NCBI RefSeq assembly: GCF_001907675.1
Contig: NZ_MPNT01000004.1
Coordinates: 238,085-302,084 of the forward strand
Direction of reading: 5' to 3'
Length of the DNA stretch: 64,000 nucleotides
Source of the DNA: Mycobacterium paraffinicum
Lineage (GTDB): Bacteria > Actinomycetota > Actinomycetes > Mycobacteriales > Mycobacteriaceae
Below, in pieces: positions 1 through 9,425 of this stretch (position 1 is the first letter of the stretch; each line of letters begins with the position of its first letter). The position numbers were made by a program, and so were the translations under genes. A model generated the notes under the pieces. That model worked only from the letters and a program-made list of their open reading frames with translations. It was not told where the DNA came from and did not search any database.

Positions 1-387
1 GGGAATGTCGTTGATGCTCGCCTCGCGACGAAACATCAGTCCGCTGTCGTCGAACTCCCACAGTTCGTTGCCGTAGCTGCGCCACCACTGGCCGGCGGCG
101 TCGTGGCACTCATACTGGAAGCGCACCGCGATCCGGTTGCCGTGGAAGTTCCACAGGCTCTTTCGCAGAGCGTAATCGAGTTCCCTGTCCCATTTGGCGG
201 TGAGAAATTCGACGATCTCGTCCCGTCCAGTGATGAACTGGTCGCGGTTCCGCCAGGCGCTCTCGGGGGTGTAGGCGAGACTGACCCGGTGCGGGTCGCA
301 AGTGTTCCAGGCGTCCTCGGCAGCCTGAACCTTCGCGAGCGCCGTCTGTAGGTCGTACGGCGGAAACGGTGGGCGGGACTCATTCAT
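1..387 (-). CDS. DUF1348 / NTF2-like protein, C-terminus off the window
   Basis: The frame is open from the ATG at 387 to the window edge, giving 129 residues that begin [14 protein letters not shown]. The protein has the DUF1348 (nuclear transport factor 2 fold, SnoaL-like) character: an N-terminal helix with AEDAWN, then [18 protein letters not shown], then a Trp-rich sheet region ([28 protein letters not shown]). Family members are roughly 150 aa, so only a short C-terminal tail is missing. No enzymatic function is established for the family. The downstream (left) context is outside the window. A 253-base gap separates it from the MarR gene, and nothing recognisable was seen there. Confidence 0.85.
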   Translation of the reverse strand, partial: MNESRPPFPPYDLQTALAKVQAAEDAWNTCDPHRVSLAYTPESAWRNRDQFITGRDEIVEFLTAKWDRELDYALRKSLWNFHGNRIAVRFQYECHDAAGQWWRSYGNELWEFDDSGLMFRREASINDIP

Positions 388-640
388 CCGCTCGCGTCCT
401 TCCCTTGATCCGGTGTCACCTGCCGACAACCAGACTGCGCGAGATTGGCGAACGGAAAAAGAGGCAAATCGCGATCGATCCGATCGCCGGGACCGATCAC
501 TGCTGTCGGAACCGCATCTGAGATGGGACTTGTCCTGCTGGTCGCCGTCAGCGAGCTGGGGCAGCTCCTCGTGCGCTCAAGCCCGTGCTGCGCGAAGCCG
601 GGAATACCTGCTGGTCACCGCCGAGAAGCGGTAGCGGGCG

Positions 641-1129
641 CTACAGATCGATCTCGGTGTCCAGGTGCACGTCCGGCTCGCCGCCGGCGGCGGTGAACGC
701 GGTCAGGGCCCGCACCAGCCCGTGGCGCTCCGCCGGCGGCATCTTCTCCACGATGGCGGCGATCTCGGCGCGCCGGTACGAGGTGACCTGCCGGACGACC
801 TCCCGCCCCCGCTTCGTCAGCGCGGCCAGCAGCTCGCGCCGCGACGTCGGGTGCGGGAGGCGATCGATCAGCCCCGCCGCCACCAGCCGGTCGACCATCC
901 GCCCGGTGGCCGACGGTTGCACCCCGAGCAGGCCGGCCAGCGTGGCGAGGTTCACCGGGCCCCGGTTGGACAGGATCACCAGCGTCCGGAACTGCGGAAT
1001 GGTGATGGTCTCGTCCACTTGCCCGATAGACCGCGCCGAAATGGCGACCAGCAAGCGGGAAGCCGTCAGCAAAGCGTCGGTGATTACGTCCAGCGAGTCG
1101 TCCGCCGTGGTCACATTCTCCGCTGCCAT
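641..1129 (-). CDS. MarR-family transcriptional regulator (Rv1404-like)
   Basis: This 162-residue protein has a winged-helix core: NLATLAGLLGVQPSATGRMVDRLVAAGLI forms the recognition region and HPTSRRELLAALTKRG the wing. MarR dimers bind palindromes and usually repress neighbouring or their own genes. An upstream start at 1162 is possible, but the ATG at 1129 is preceded by GGAGAAGGGG at good spacing and gives the family length. It lies next to priA as in M. tuberculosis. An imperfect palindrome overlaps the likely -10 upstream, which suggests autoregulation (inference). The ligand is unknown. Confidence 0.88.
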   Translation of the reverse strand: MAAENVTTADDSLDVITDALLTASRLLVAISARSIGQVDETITIPQFRTLVILSNRGPVNLATLAGLLGVQPSATGRMVDRLVAAGLIDRLPHPTSRRELLAALTKRGREVVRQVTSYRRAEIAAIVEKMPPAERHGLVRALTAFTAAGGEPDVHLDTEIDL

Positions 1130-1178
1130 CTCGCCCCTTCTCCGGGATCGTCTCCGGCCCACCGGCGGCAGAAGACCA

Positions 1179-1197
1179 GGAAGTGTAACAACCTTCC
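1179..1197 (-). promoter_or_regulatory. Candidate -10 and MarR operator upstream of the MarR gene
   Basis: The 19-bp imperfect palindrome GGAAGTGTAACAACCTTCC has arms ggaagtgt and ggaaggtt, matching at 6 of 8 positions. On the minus strand, TACACT (1182-1187) fits the mycobacterial TANNNT -10 and would give a leader of about 45 bases. Overlap of the palindrome with the -10 is the classic layout for MarR autorepression. This is sequence inference only. Confidence 0.4.
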
Positions 1198-1258
1198 AAT
1201 GTCGTACTCAGGCATTATTTCCGACGCATACTATCGCCCCGGGCAGGATTTGGCGATG

Positions 1259-3271
1259 TCATCCGATGTGCAGCGGATCAATCTGTACCCGGACCGGCTC
1301 GTGGGTCTGGCGGGCGGACAGCACGCTCACCCCGCGGCGCAGCGCCGCGGCCAGCGCCAGACCCTGCTCGCGGCGGGCGCGCACCAGCATCCTGGTCACC
1401 GGCACGCCGGCCGGGGTGCCCGCCGGGCGCCGCACGCCCGCCGGCAAATCCACCGGCCCCAACACGTCGGCGCCCTCCGGCAGCCCGGCCTCCTCGAGCA
1501 GCGCCGCCACCGCGTCCGCGGCGCCGTCGAGCGCCGCCATGTGCACGGCCGGCGGCAGGCCCACCTCCGACCGGGCCGCCAGGTCGGCCTCGGCGTGACC
1601 CACTGGATCCCAGCGGATCAGCGATTGCACCGTGGGAATGGATGATTCGGCCACCGCCAGCACCACCCCGCCGTCGCCGCGGTGACGAACGAGCGCCGCG
1701 GCGGTCATCCACCGCCACAGCGCGTCCTCCGCGGCGCGCAGGTCCTGCCGGCCCAGCAGCGCCCAGGTATCCAGCAGCAGCGCCGCCCCATAGCCGCCCG
1801 ACGCGGCGGGTTCCGCCCCCGGGGTGGCCACCACCAGCGCCGGGCCCGCGGCCACCTGCGGCACGACGCCGTCGCCCGACGAGGTCACCACCGCGGTGCC
1901 GGGGAATGCGCGCCCGAGCTCCTCGGCGGTGCGGCGTGCCCCGACGACCACGGCGCGCACCGCGTCCGACCCGCAGCGCGCGCAGCGCCGCGTCGGCTCG
2001 GTCCGCCCGCACCACCGGCAGACCAGCGTCGGGCCGCCCTCCCGCAACGACTCGGCCAGTGACAGGGGTCCGGTGCAATGCCGGCACCGGGCGATGGTTC
2101 GGCAGCGGGCGCAGGCCAGCGACGGGACGTACCCGCGCCGCGGCACCTGCACCAGCACCGGCGCCCCGGCCTCCAACGACGAGCGGGCAGCGCGCAGCGC
2201 GATCGACGGGATGCGCGCGGTCCGCGCGGCGGGGTCGCGTTCGTCGGCGTAACCGGTGTCATCGAGGGCGACCACCCGCGGCGTGCGGGCGCGCACCACC
2301 GCCCGGGCCGCGACGATGTCGTGCGCCCACCCGCTGCGCACCAACGCCTGCGCTTCGGCGGTGCGCGCGTAGCCGCCGATCAGGGCCGCGCACCGCGCCT
2401 GGTGGGCGCGCAGCATCGCCACCTCGCGGGCGTGCGGGTACGGCGCCCGCGGCTCGGCCAGGCTGTCGTCCGCGTCGGCCCACACCATCACCAGGCCCAG
2501 GTCGCTCAGCGGCGCGAAAACCGCACTGCGCGTGCCGATCACCAGCCTGGCCTGCCCGCGCAGCGCCGCCAGCCACCGCCGATAGCGGGCGGCCGGCCCC
2601 AGTCCGGCCGACAACGCCACCACGCCGGCCTCGTCGATCCGCGCGGTCGCGGCCCGCAACAGCGAGTCCAGGTCACGCTGGTCGGGCACGATCGCCAGCA
2701 CCGCCCGGCCGGCGCGGATCGTCTGCGCGGCGGCCTCGGCGAATCGGTCCGCCCACGACTCCCCCGGCAGGGCCTGCCAGACGGCCCGCGCGGCCCGGGA
2801 CTCGGCCAGCGCGTCCAGGAACTGGGCGCCCCGCCCGTAGACCGCCCACGCCGACGGGTCGACGGGCGCGGGCGGCGGCGGCCGCACCGCGGCCGCCGGT
2901 TCCCGCTCCACCCGGGCATGCCGGGCCGGCACCGCCAGGCGCAGCACGTCCGGGCGGGTCCCGGCGTAGCGCGCCGCCACCGCGTCGACCAACCGGCGGA
3001 TCTCGGGGGTCAGCACCGGTTCGGCGGAGCCAACGCGGTCCAGGTAGCCGAGCTTGCCCTGATGGTCGGTGTCGTTGCGGCGCTCCAGCAGGAACGCGTC
3101 GACCAGCCGGCCGTGAAACCGCACCCGCACCCGCACCCCTGGCTGGGCGTCGTCGGACTGCTCGGCCGACACCAGGTAATCGAACTCGCGGTCCAGGTGC
3201 GGCACCGAGAGCATCGGCAGCACCCGGGCGATGGGCTCGACCTGAACGGGTGTACGCGCGGTGCCGCTCAA
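1259..3271 (-). CDS. priA: Primosomal protein N' PriA, helicase motifs lost
   Basis: PriA restarts stalled replication forks. This 670-aa protein keeps the N-terminal DNA-binding region (EPIARVLPMLSVPHLDREFDYLV) and the zinc-binding Cys array CARCRTIARCRHC ... CRWCG ... CARCG. The ATPase signatures are degenerate: at the Walker A position the sequence reads ALPGESWADRF with no GKT/S, and the DEAH-box position reads WADADDS. Loss of helicase motifs is known for actinobacterial PriA, so it probably acts as a fork-binding and loading scaffold. The start used is TTG at 3271; a GTG a few codons downstream is an alternative. It is followed by the MarR gene with a 129-base gap. Confidence 0.93.
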   Translation of the reverse strand: MSGTARTPVQVEPIARVLPMLSVPHLDREFDYLVSAEQSDDAQPGVRVRVRFHGRLVDAFLLERRNDTDHQGKLGYLDRVGSAEPVLTPEIRRLVDAVAARYAGTRPDVLRLAVPARHARVEREPAAAVRPPPPAPVDPSAWAVYGRGAQFLDALAESRAARAVWQALPGESWADRFAEAAAQTIRAGRAVLAIVPDQRDLDSLLRAATARIDEAGVVALSAGLGPAARYRRWLAALRGQARLVIGTRSAVFAPLSDLGLVMVWADADDSLAEPRAPYPHAREVAMLRAHQARCAALIGGYARTAEAQALVRSGWAHDIVAARAVVRARTPRVVALDDTGYADERDPAARTARIPSIALRAARSSLEAGAPVLVQVPRRGYVPSLACARCRTIARCRHCTGPLSLAESLREGGPTLVCRWCGRTEPTRRCARCGSDAVRAVVVGARRTAEELGRAFPGTAVVTSSGDGVVPQVAAGPALVVATPGAEPAASGGYGAALLLDTWALLGRQDLRAAEDALWRWMTAAALVRHRGDGGVVLAVAESSIPTVQSLIRWDPVGHAEADLAARSEVGLPPAVHMAALDGAADAVAALLEEAGLPEGADVLGPVDLPAGVRRPAGTPAGVPVTRMLVRARREQGLALAAALRRGVSVLSARQTHEPVRVQIDPLHIG

Positions 3272-3316
3272 GGCGCTCTCATCGCCCGGCTGGTGCTCAA
3301 TCCCGTACCGTCCGGG

Positions 3317-4051
3317 TCAGCTTTCGGCCGGATCCGGGGCGCCGGCGTCGGCCGGTGCCTCACGACCGAAGAAGAACCCGGCCGTCATCAGGATCAGCGC
3401 CGCGGCGTACGACCACCAGATCGGCACCGCCAACGCCTCGTTGTCCAGGATGAAGCGGCCGATGGCGATCAGCGAATCGGACGCCGCGAAACAGACCGCC
3501 CCCACCGCCGTCCAGATCGTCGGCAGCTTCGCCACCAGGGCGGCGCACACCATCGCGGTCAGCACCAGGATGTAGGCCGTCACCGGGAGCGTCAGCTTGC
3601 CCAGGTGCGGCCAGAACCAGGTCAGCAGCGCAATGGTGGCCAGGCACATGGCGACCACTGCGGCGATGCGCCACCCCGACGGGCGCCTGGCGGCCAGCGG
3701 CAGCAGCGCACCCAGAAAACACAAGTGCGCCAACAGGAATGCGCCCAGGCCCACGACGAACGACTGGGTCCACCACGGGATCGCCAGCGCCCAGTCACCG
3801 ATGCCCGACGCCAGCAACGCCGGCATCAGCCACCGCCGCTCACGGACGACGGCGTGGCCCGCCGCGGCGGCCGTCAGCAACAACGCCATCGACGCCTTGA
3901 ACAGCGGCTGCGCCACCCAGTGCCCGGTCAGCTCGGCGCCCGGCACAGAACCCAATGCCAACACCGTCAGGTACACGCCGTAGCCGAGGGCCGCCCAGCC
4001 GGCGAGCACCCAGCCACCGAACACCAGCCGAGGTGCGTACGGTACGTCCAT
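3317..4051 (-). CDS. YhhN/TMEM86 family membrane protein (lysoplasmalogenase-like, Rv1401-like)
   Basis: The protein has 244 residues and about eight hydrophobic segments. It carries the YhhN/TMEM86 family pattern, including [10 protein letters not shown] and [12 protein letters not shown], each containing a polar residue inside a membrane helix. Animal TMEM86 proteins are lysoplasmalogenases and bacterial members are mostly uncharacterised, so the activity is inference. The ATG at 4051 ([14 protein letters not shown]) is preferred over an open upstream extension, which would run through lipI and has Arg/Ser-rich shadow composition. Its start codon overlaps that of divergent lipI within one CATG. 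It is followed 45 bases later by priA. Confidence 0.8.
   Translation of the reverse strand: MDVPYAPRLVFGGWVLAGWAALGYGVYLTVLALGSVPGAELTGHWVAQPLFKASMALLLTAAAAGHAVVRERRWLMPALLASGIGDWALAIPWWTQSFVVGLGAFLLAHLCFLGALLPLAARRPSGWRIAAVVAMCLATIALLTWFWPHLGKLTLPVTAYILVLTAMVCAALVAKLPTIWTAVGAVCFAASDSLIAIGRFILDNEALAVPIWWSYAAALILMTAGFFFGREAPADAGAPDPAES
4038..4043 (+). promoter_or_regulatory. Candidate leaderless -10 for lipI
   Basis: TACGGT lies six bases before the lipI ATG at 4050. This TANNNT-N6-ATG spacing is the layout of leaderless mycobacterial transcripts. The hexamer sits inside the first codons of the divergent YhhN gene. The context GCGTACGGTnnGTCCATG is repeated at lipH. Confidence 0.5.
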
Positions 4052-5012
4052 GCCCAGCTTGGACAACACAGCCGACGAAAAGCCCGCTATCGACCCCATC
4101 CTGCAGAAGGTACTGGATGCGGTTCCATTCCGGCTATCCACCGAGGACGGCGTCGACGCGGCGCGGCAGCGGTTCCGTGACCTGCCCCGCCGGCCGCTGC
4201 ACCCCGAGTTGCGCGTCGAGGACCGCACCATCCCCGGTCCCGAAGGGTCGATCGACGTCCGGATCTATTGGCCGCCAATCGAATCCGAGAGCGCCGCGAC
4301 GCCCGTCGTGCTGTACTTTCACGGCGGCGGCTTCGTCGTCGGCGACCTGGACAGCTACGACGGCACGGCCCGCCAGCACGCGGTCGGCGCCGACGCCATC
4401 GTGGTCTCCGTCGACTACCGGTTGGCGCCCGAACACCCCTACCCCGCCGCGATCGAAGACGGTTGGGCCGCAACGCTTTGGGCCGCCGACCACGCCGCCG
4501 AGCTGGGCGGTGACCCGAACCGGATGGGCGTGGCCGGGGATTCGGCCGGCGGCACGATCAGCGCGGTGATGGCACATCGGGCGCGCGACCACGGCGCGCC
4601 GGCCATCGCCTTCCAGCTGTTGTGGTACCCGTCGACGATGTGGGACGCCTCGCTGCCGTCCTTCACCGAGAACGCCGGCGCGCCGATCCTCGACGTCAAG
4701 GCCGTCGCCGAGTTCTCACGCTGGTACGCGGGCGAAGTCGACCTGTCCGCCCCTCCGCCGGGCATGGCGCCCGGGCGCGCTCCCGACGTGTCCAACCTGC
4801 CGCCCGCCTACATCGCCGTCGCGGGTTACGACCCGCTGCGCGACGACGGGATCCGATACGGCGAACGGCTGGCGGCCGCCGGCGTGACGGTCGAGGTGCA
4901 CAACGCCGAGACGCTGGTGCACGGCTACCTCGGCTACGGCGGCGTGGTGCCCGCGGCCACCGCCGCGATGGAACGCGGTCTGGCGGCCCTGCGAATGGGG
5001 CTACGCCGGTGA
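4050..5012 (+). CDS. lipI: Hormone-sensitive-lipase family esterase LipI
   Basis: This 320-aa alpha/beta hydrolase hydrolyses short-chain esters. It has the HSL family oxyanion-hole motif HGGG at residues 91-94 and the nucleophile elbow GDSAGG at 163-168 with Ser165 as nucleophile. A downstream Asp in YDPLRDDG and His in LVHGYLGY complete the triad. Length and N-terminus ([18 protein letters not shown]) match M. tuberculosis LipI (Rv1400c). It forms a tandem pair with lipH 22 bases downstream, and the two are clear paralogues. There is no signal peptide, so it is probably cytosolic or peripheral. The start is fixed by family resemblance and by the -10 six bases upstream. Confidence 0.93.
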   Translation: MPSLDNTADEKPAIDPILQKVLDAVPFRLSTEDGVDAARQRFRDLPRRPLHPELRVEDRTIPGPEGSIDVRIYWPPIESESAATPVVLYFHGGGFVVGDLDSYDGTARQHAVGADAIVVSVDYRLAPEHPYPAAIEDGWAATLWAADHAAELGGDPNRMGVAGDSAGGTISAVMAHRARDHGAPAIAFQLLWYPSTMWDASLPSFTENAGAPILDVKAVAEFSRWYAGEVDLSAPPPGMAPGRAPDVSNLPPAYIAVAGYDPLRDDGIRYGERLAAAGVTVEVHNAETLVHGYLGYGGVVPAATAAMERGLAALRMGLRR

Positions 5013-5022
5013 GGCCGGAGCG

Positions 5023-5028
5023 TACGGT
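5023..5028 (+). promoter_or_regulatory. Candidate leaderless -10 for lipH
   Basis: TACGGT is followed by GAGTCC and then the lipH ATG at 5035. The surrounding 17 bases match the lipI promoter in all but two positions, so the duplicated gene carried its promoter with it. Confidence 0.5.
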
Positions 5029-5034
5029 GAGTCC

Positions 5035-6000
5035 ATGACGGAGCCCACCTTCACCCGGCCGGGCATCGACCCGACGTTCAAGGCGTTGCTCGACGCCTTC
5101 CCGATGACCTTCACCGCAGCCGACGGCGTGGAAGCCGCCCGCTCGCGGCTGCGGATGCTCAAGGTGCCGCCCGAAATGCTGCCGGACCTACGCGTCGAGG
5201 AGCGCACGATCGGACACGGCGACATCAGCGACGTCGGAGTGCGCATCTACTGGCCGCCCCTGGAACCGGAGGAGCCGCTGCCCGTCGTCGTCTTCTATCA
5301 CGGCGGCGGATTCTGCCTCGGCGACCTCGACACCCACGACCCCCTCGCCCGCGCGCTCGCCGTCGGCGCCGAGGCCATCGTGGTGTCCGTGGACTACCGG
5401 CTGGCCCCCGAGCACCCGTTCCCGGCCGGCGTGCACGACTCCTGGGCGGCGTTGCAGTGGGTCGCCGCGCACGCCGCCGAGCTGGGCGGCGACCCCAACC
5501 GGATCGCCGTCGCCGGCGACTCGGCCGGCGGCAACCTGGCCGCCGTGATGGCGCACCTGGCCGCCGCGAACGCCGGCCCCGAACTCAGCTTCCAGCTGCT
5601 CTGGTACCCGGTCGTCACCGCCGACCTGTCGCTGCCGTCCTACGCCGAGAACGCCAACGCGCCCATCCTCGACCGCGACGTGATCGACGCCTTCCTGTCC
5701 TGGTATCTGCCCGACATCGACATCAGCGACCCGACGGCGCTGCCCACCACCCTGGCCCCGGCGAATGCGACGGACCTGTCCGGGTTGCCGCCCGCGTTCA
5801 TCGCGACCGCCGAACACGACCCGCTGCGCGACGACGGGGCCCGCTACGCGCAGCTGCTGGACGCCGCCGGCGTGCCGGCCGAACTGAGCAACGAGCCCAA
5901 CCTGGTGCACGGCTACGCCAGCTTCGCCCTGGTGATCCCCGCGGCATCTGCGGCCACCGACCGCGGGCTGGCCGCGCTGAAAAAGGCGCTACACCCCTGA
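5035..6000 (+). CDS. lipH: Hormone-sensitive-lipase family esterase LipH
   Basis: This 321-aa HSL-family carboxylesterase is a paralogue of the preceding gene. It shows the oxyanion motif HGGG in VFYHGGGFCLGDLD, the nucleophile motif GDSAGG in [13 protein letters not shown], the acid in EHDPLRDDG and the catalytic His in LVHGYASF. It corresponds to M. tuberculosis LipH (Rv1399c), which hydrolyses short-chain fatty acid esters. The monooxygenase gene starts 11 bases after its stop, so the two are probably co-transcribed. In M. tuberculosis this junction is interrupted by cyp132, an AraC regulator, PE_PGRS25 and a toxin-antitoxin pair (from memory); none of these is here. Confidence 0.93.
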   Translation: MTEPTFTRPGIDPTFKALLDAFPMTFTAADGVEAARSRLRMLKVPPEMLPDLRVEERTIGHGDISDVGVRIYWPPLEPEEPLPVVVFYHGGGFCLGDLDTHDPLARALAVGAEAIVVSVDYRLAPEHPFPAGVHDSWAALQWVAAHAAELGGDPNRIAVAGDSAGGNLAAVMAHLAAANAGPELSFQLLWYPVVTADLSLPSYAENANAPILDRDVIDAFLSWYLPDIDISDPTALPTTLAPANATDLSGLPPAFIATAEHDPLRDDGARYAQLLDAAGVPAELSNEPNLVHGYASFALVIPAASAATDRGLAALKKALHP

Positions 6001-6011
6001 GGCGGTCACCG

Positions 6012-7496
6012 ATGAGCAGCACTCCCGACTACCACACGCTGATCGTCGGCGCCGGCTTCTCCGGGATCGGCGCCGCCATCAAGCTCGACAACGCAGGGCT
6101 GTCCGACTATCTCGTCGTCGAGGCGGGCGACGGGGTCGGCGGGACGTGGCATTGGAACACCTATCCCGGTATCGCCGTGGACATTCCGTCGTTTTCCTAC
6201 CAGTTCTCCTTCGAGCAGAGCCCGGACTGGTCACGCACCTACGCGCGGGGCCGCGAACTCAAGGCCTACGCCGAACGCTGCGTAGACAAATACGGCATCC
6301 GATCGCGAATCCGGTTGAACACCAAGGTGCAATCCGCCGAGTTCGACGACGAAAGCTCTCTGTGGCGGGTGCAGACCGACCCGGGGGGCACGGTCACCGC
6401 CCGCTTCCTGATCAGCGCCTGCGGCGTCCTGACCGTCCCCAACCTGCCCGACATCGACGGCGTCGACAGCTTCGGCGGCGTCACCATGCACACCGCGCGC
6501 TGGGATCACGACCAGGACCTGAGCGGCAAGCGCGTCGCCATCATCGGCACCGGCGCCTCGGCCGTCCAGGTCATCCCCGAGATCGCGCCGATCGTCAAGC
6601 AGCTCACGGTTTTTCAGCGCACGCCGATCTGGTGCTTCCCCAAGCTGGACGTCGCGTTGCCCGCGCCGGCCCGTTGGCTGATGCGGGTTCCCGGCGGCAA
6701 GGTCGTGCAGCGGCTGCTCAGCCAGGCCTTCGTCGAGGTCACCTTCCCGATCTCCGCGCACTACTTCACCGTCCTGCCGCTGGCCAAGCGGATGGAGTCG
6801 GCCGGGCTGGCCTACCTACGCAAGCAGGTGCACGACCCGACGGTGCGCGACCAGCTCACCCCGCGCTACGCGGTCGGCTGCAAGCGCCCCGGGTTCCACA
6901 ACGAGTACCTGGCCACGTTCAACCGGGACAACGTGCGGCTGGTCACCGAGCCGATCGACAAGATCACGCCGACGGCCGTGGCCACCACCGACGGCGAAAA
7001 CCACGAGGTTGACGTGCTGATCCTGGCCACCGGCTTCAAGGTGATGGATCCCGACGACGTCCCGACGTTCGCGGTGACCGGCAGCGGCGGCAAGTCGTTG
7101 AGCCGGTTCTGGGACGAGCACCGGCTGCAGGCCTACGAGGGTGTCAGCGTGCCCGACTTCCCCAACCTGTTCACGGTTATCGGCCCGTACGGCTACGTGG
7201 GCTCGTCGTATTTCGCGCTGATCGAAACCCAGACCCACCACATCGTGCGGTGCCTGACACGGGCGCAGCGCGACGGCGCGACGCGCGTCGAGGTCACCGA
7301 GGAAGCCAACGACCGCTACTTCGCCGAGATGCTGCGCCGGCGGCACCGCCAGATCTTCTGGCAGGACAGCTGCCGGCTGGCCAACAGCTACTACTTCGAC
7401 AAGAACGGCGACGTGCCGCTGCGCCCCACCACCACGGTGGAGGCCTACTGGCGCAGCCGGCGCTTCGACCTCGACGACTACCGGTTCACCGGGTAG
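6012..7496 (+). CDS. Flavin-containing / Baeyer-Villiger-type monooxygenase (Rv1393c-like)
   Basis: This 494-aa NADPH- and FAD-dependent monooxygenase has two Rossmann motifs: GAGFSG near residue 13 for FAD and GTGASA near residue 181 for NADPH. Between them the Baeyer-Villiger fingerprint FxGxxxHxxxW is exact (FGGVTMHTARW, about 154-164). Such enzymes insert oxygen next to ketones or oxidise heteroatoms; the substrate here is unknown. The start is the ATG at 6012, 11 bases after lipH. Pairing with esterases is functionally sensible, because Baeyer-Villiger esters are substrates for carboxylesterases (inference). Confidence 0.9.
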   Translation: MSSTPDYHTLIVGAGFSGIGAAIKLDNAGLSDYLVVEAGDGVGGTWHWNTYPGIAVDIPSFSYQFSFEQSPDWSRTYARGRELKAYAERCVDKYGIRSRIRLNTKVQSAEFDDESSLWRVQTDPGGTVTARFLISACGVLTVPNLPDIDGVDSFGGVTMHTARWDHDQDLSGKRVAIIGTGASAVQVIPEIAPIVKQLTVFQRTPIWCFPKLDVALPAPARWLMRVPGGKVVQRLLSQAFVEVTFPISAHYFTVLPLAKRMESAGLAYLRKQVHDPTVRDQLTPRYAVGCKRPGFHNEYLATFNRDNVRLVTEPIDKITPTAVATTDGENHEVDVLILATGFKVMDPDDVPTFAVTGSGGKSLSRFWDEHRLQAYEGVSVPDFPNLFTVIGPYGYVGSSYFALIETQTHHIVRCLTRAQRDGATRVEVTEEANDRYFAEMLRRRHRQIFWQDSCRLANSYYFDKNGDVPLRPTTTVEAYWRSRRFDLDDYRFTG

Positions 7497-7549
7497 TTCC
7501 GCTCACCGCCGCGCGGAAAAACCCGGTGCTGGTTGTCACCGCCCGGCGC

Positions 7550-7555
7550 TAGGCT
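7550..7555 (+). promoter_or_regulatory. Candidate leaderless -10 for the PNPOx-fold gene
   Basis: TAGGCT lies six bases before the GTG at 7562. The spacing fits leaderless initiation and supports that GTG as the true start. Confidence 0.42.
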
Positions 7556-7561
7556 GCACCC

Positions 7562-8117
7562 GTGGCCAAGGAGTTTCCGCGTCTTGACGAGTCGCTCACC
7601 GAGTTCATCAACGATCAGGCAATGTTCTTCGTCGCCACCGCGCCGTCGGAGGGAGGCCGAATCAACCTCTCCCCCAAGGGGTATCGGGACACCTTCGCGG
7701 TGCTCGACGACCACACCGTGGCCTACCTGGACCTGTTCGGCAGCGGCGTGGAAACCATTGCGCACCTGCGGGACAACGGCCGGATCACCATCATGTTCTG
7801 CTCGTTCACCCGCAACTCGCGCATCCTGCGGCTGTTCGGCACGGGACGGGTGGTCCGCCCCGACGACGCCGAGTTCGGCGAACTCGTCGGCCATTTCGCC
7901 AATCCGCACGCGGGCGTCCGCGCCGTCATCGTCGTCGATCTCGAGCGAATCGCCGACGCCTGCGGGTTCGCGGTGCCGTACTACGAACTCGTCGACGAAC
8001 GGCCCGTGCTGGACGACTACCACAGCAAGGCGCCCGACGAGGCATACGTTCGGCTCGTCGGGCGCAACCGGCGAAGCATCGACGGATTGCCGGCGCTGGA
8101 CGCCGACCACCCGTTGC

Positions 8118-8134
<17 letters not shown>
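7562..8134 (+). CDS. Pyridoxamine 5'-phosphate oxidase-like flavin-binding protein
   Basis: This 190-aa protein has the split beta-barrel PNPOx fold: an N-terminal helix with [26 protein letters not shown], then [32 protein letters not shown], and GTGRVV. Mycobacterial relatives bind FMN, F420 or heme; which one applies here cannot be told. The start is the GTG at 7562. The last 17 bases overlap the 3' end of convergent metK, so there is no room for a terminator between them. A promoter-sized gap and a -10 separate it from the monooxygenase. Confidence 0.85.
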
Positions 8135-9329
<1,195 letters not shown>

Positions 9330-9361
9330 AATCGAATCCTTCCGAATAGTTAGTTAACCGA

Positions 9362-9367
9362 ATTATA
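9362..9367 (-). promoter_or_regulatory. Consensus -10 (TATAAT) upstream of metK
   Basis: On the minus strand TATAAT stands in an unusually AT-rich island between coaBC and metK, 32 bases before the GTG. No convincing TTGACA box lies at 17 bases. It suggests that metK is transcribed separately from the coaBC operon. Confidence 0.55.
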
Positions 9368-9425
9368 TCGGCTGGCGTCGGGCCGGCCGGCACCTGGCCC
9401 CGCGCCACAGCAGAATCGAACCGTA

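Noticed and set aside
388..640. Possible small gene between the DUF1348 and MarR genes
   Set aside because: Short frames only, no ribosome-binding site and no protein-like composition.
1642..4180. Long plus-strand frames (603 and 700 aa) across priA
   Set aside because: Pro/Arg-rich shadows of the minus-strand priA and YhhN genes.
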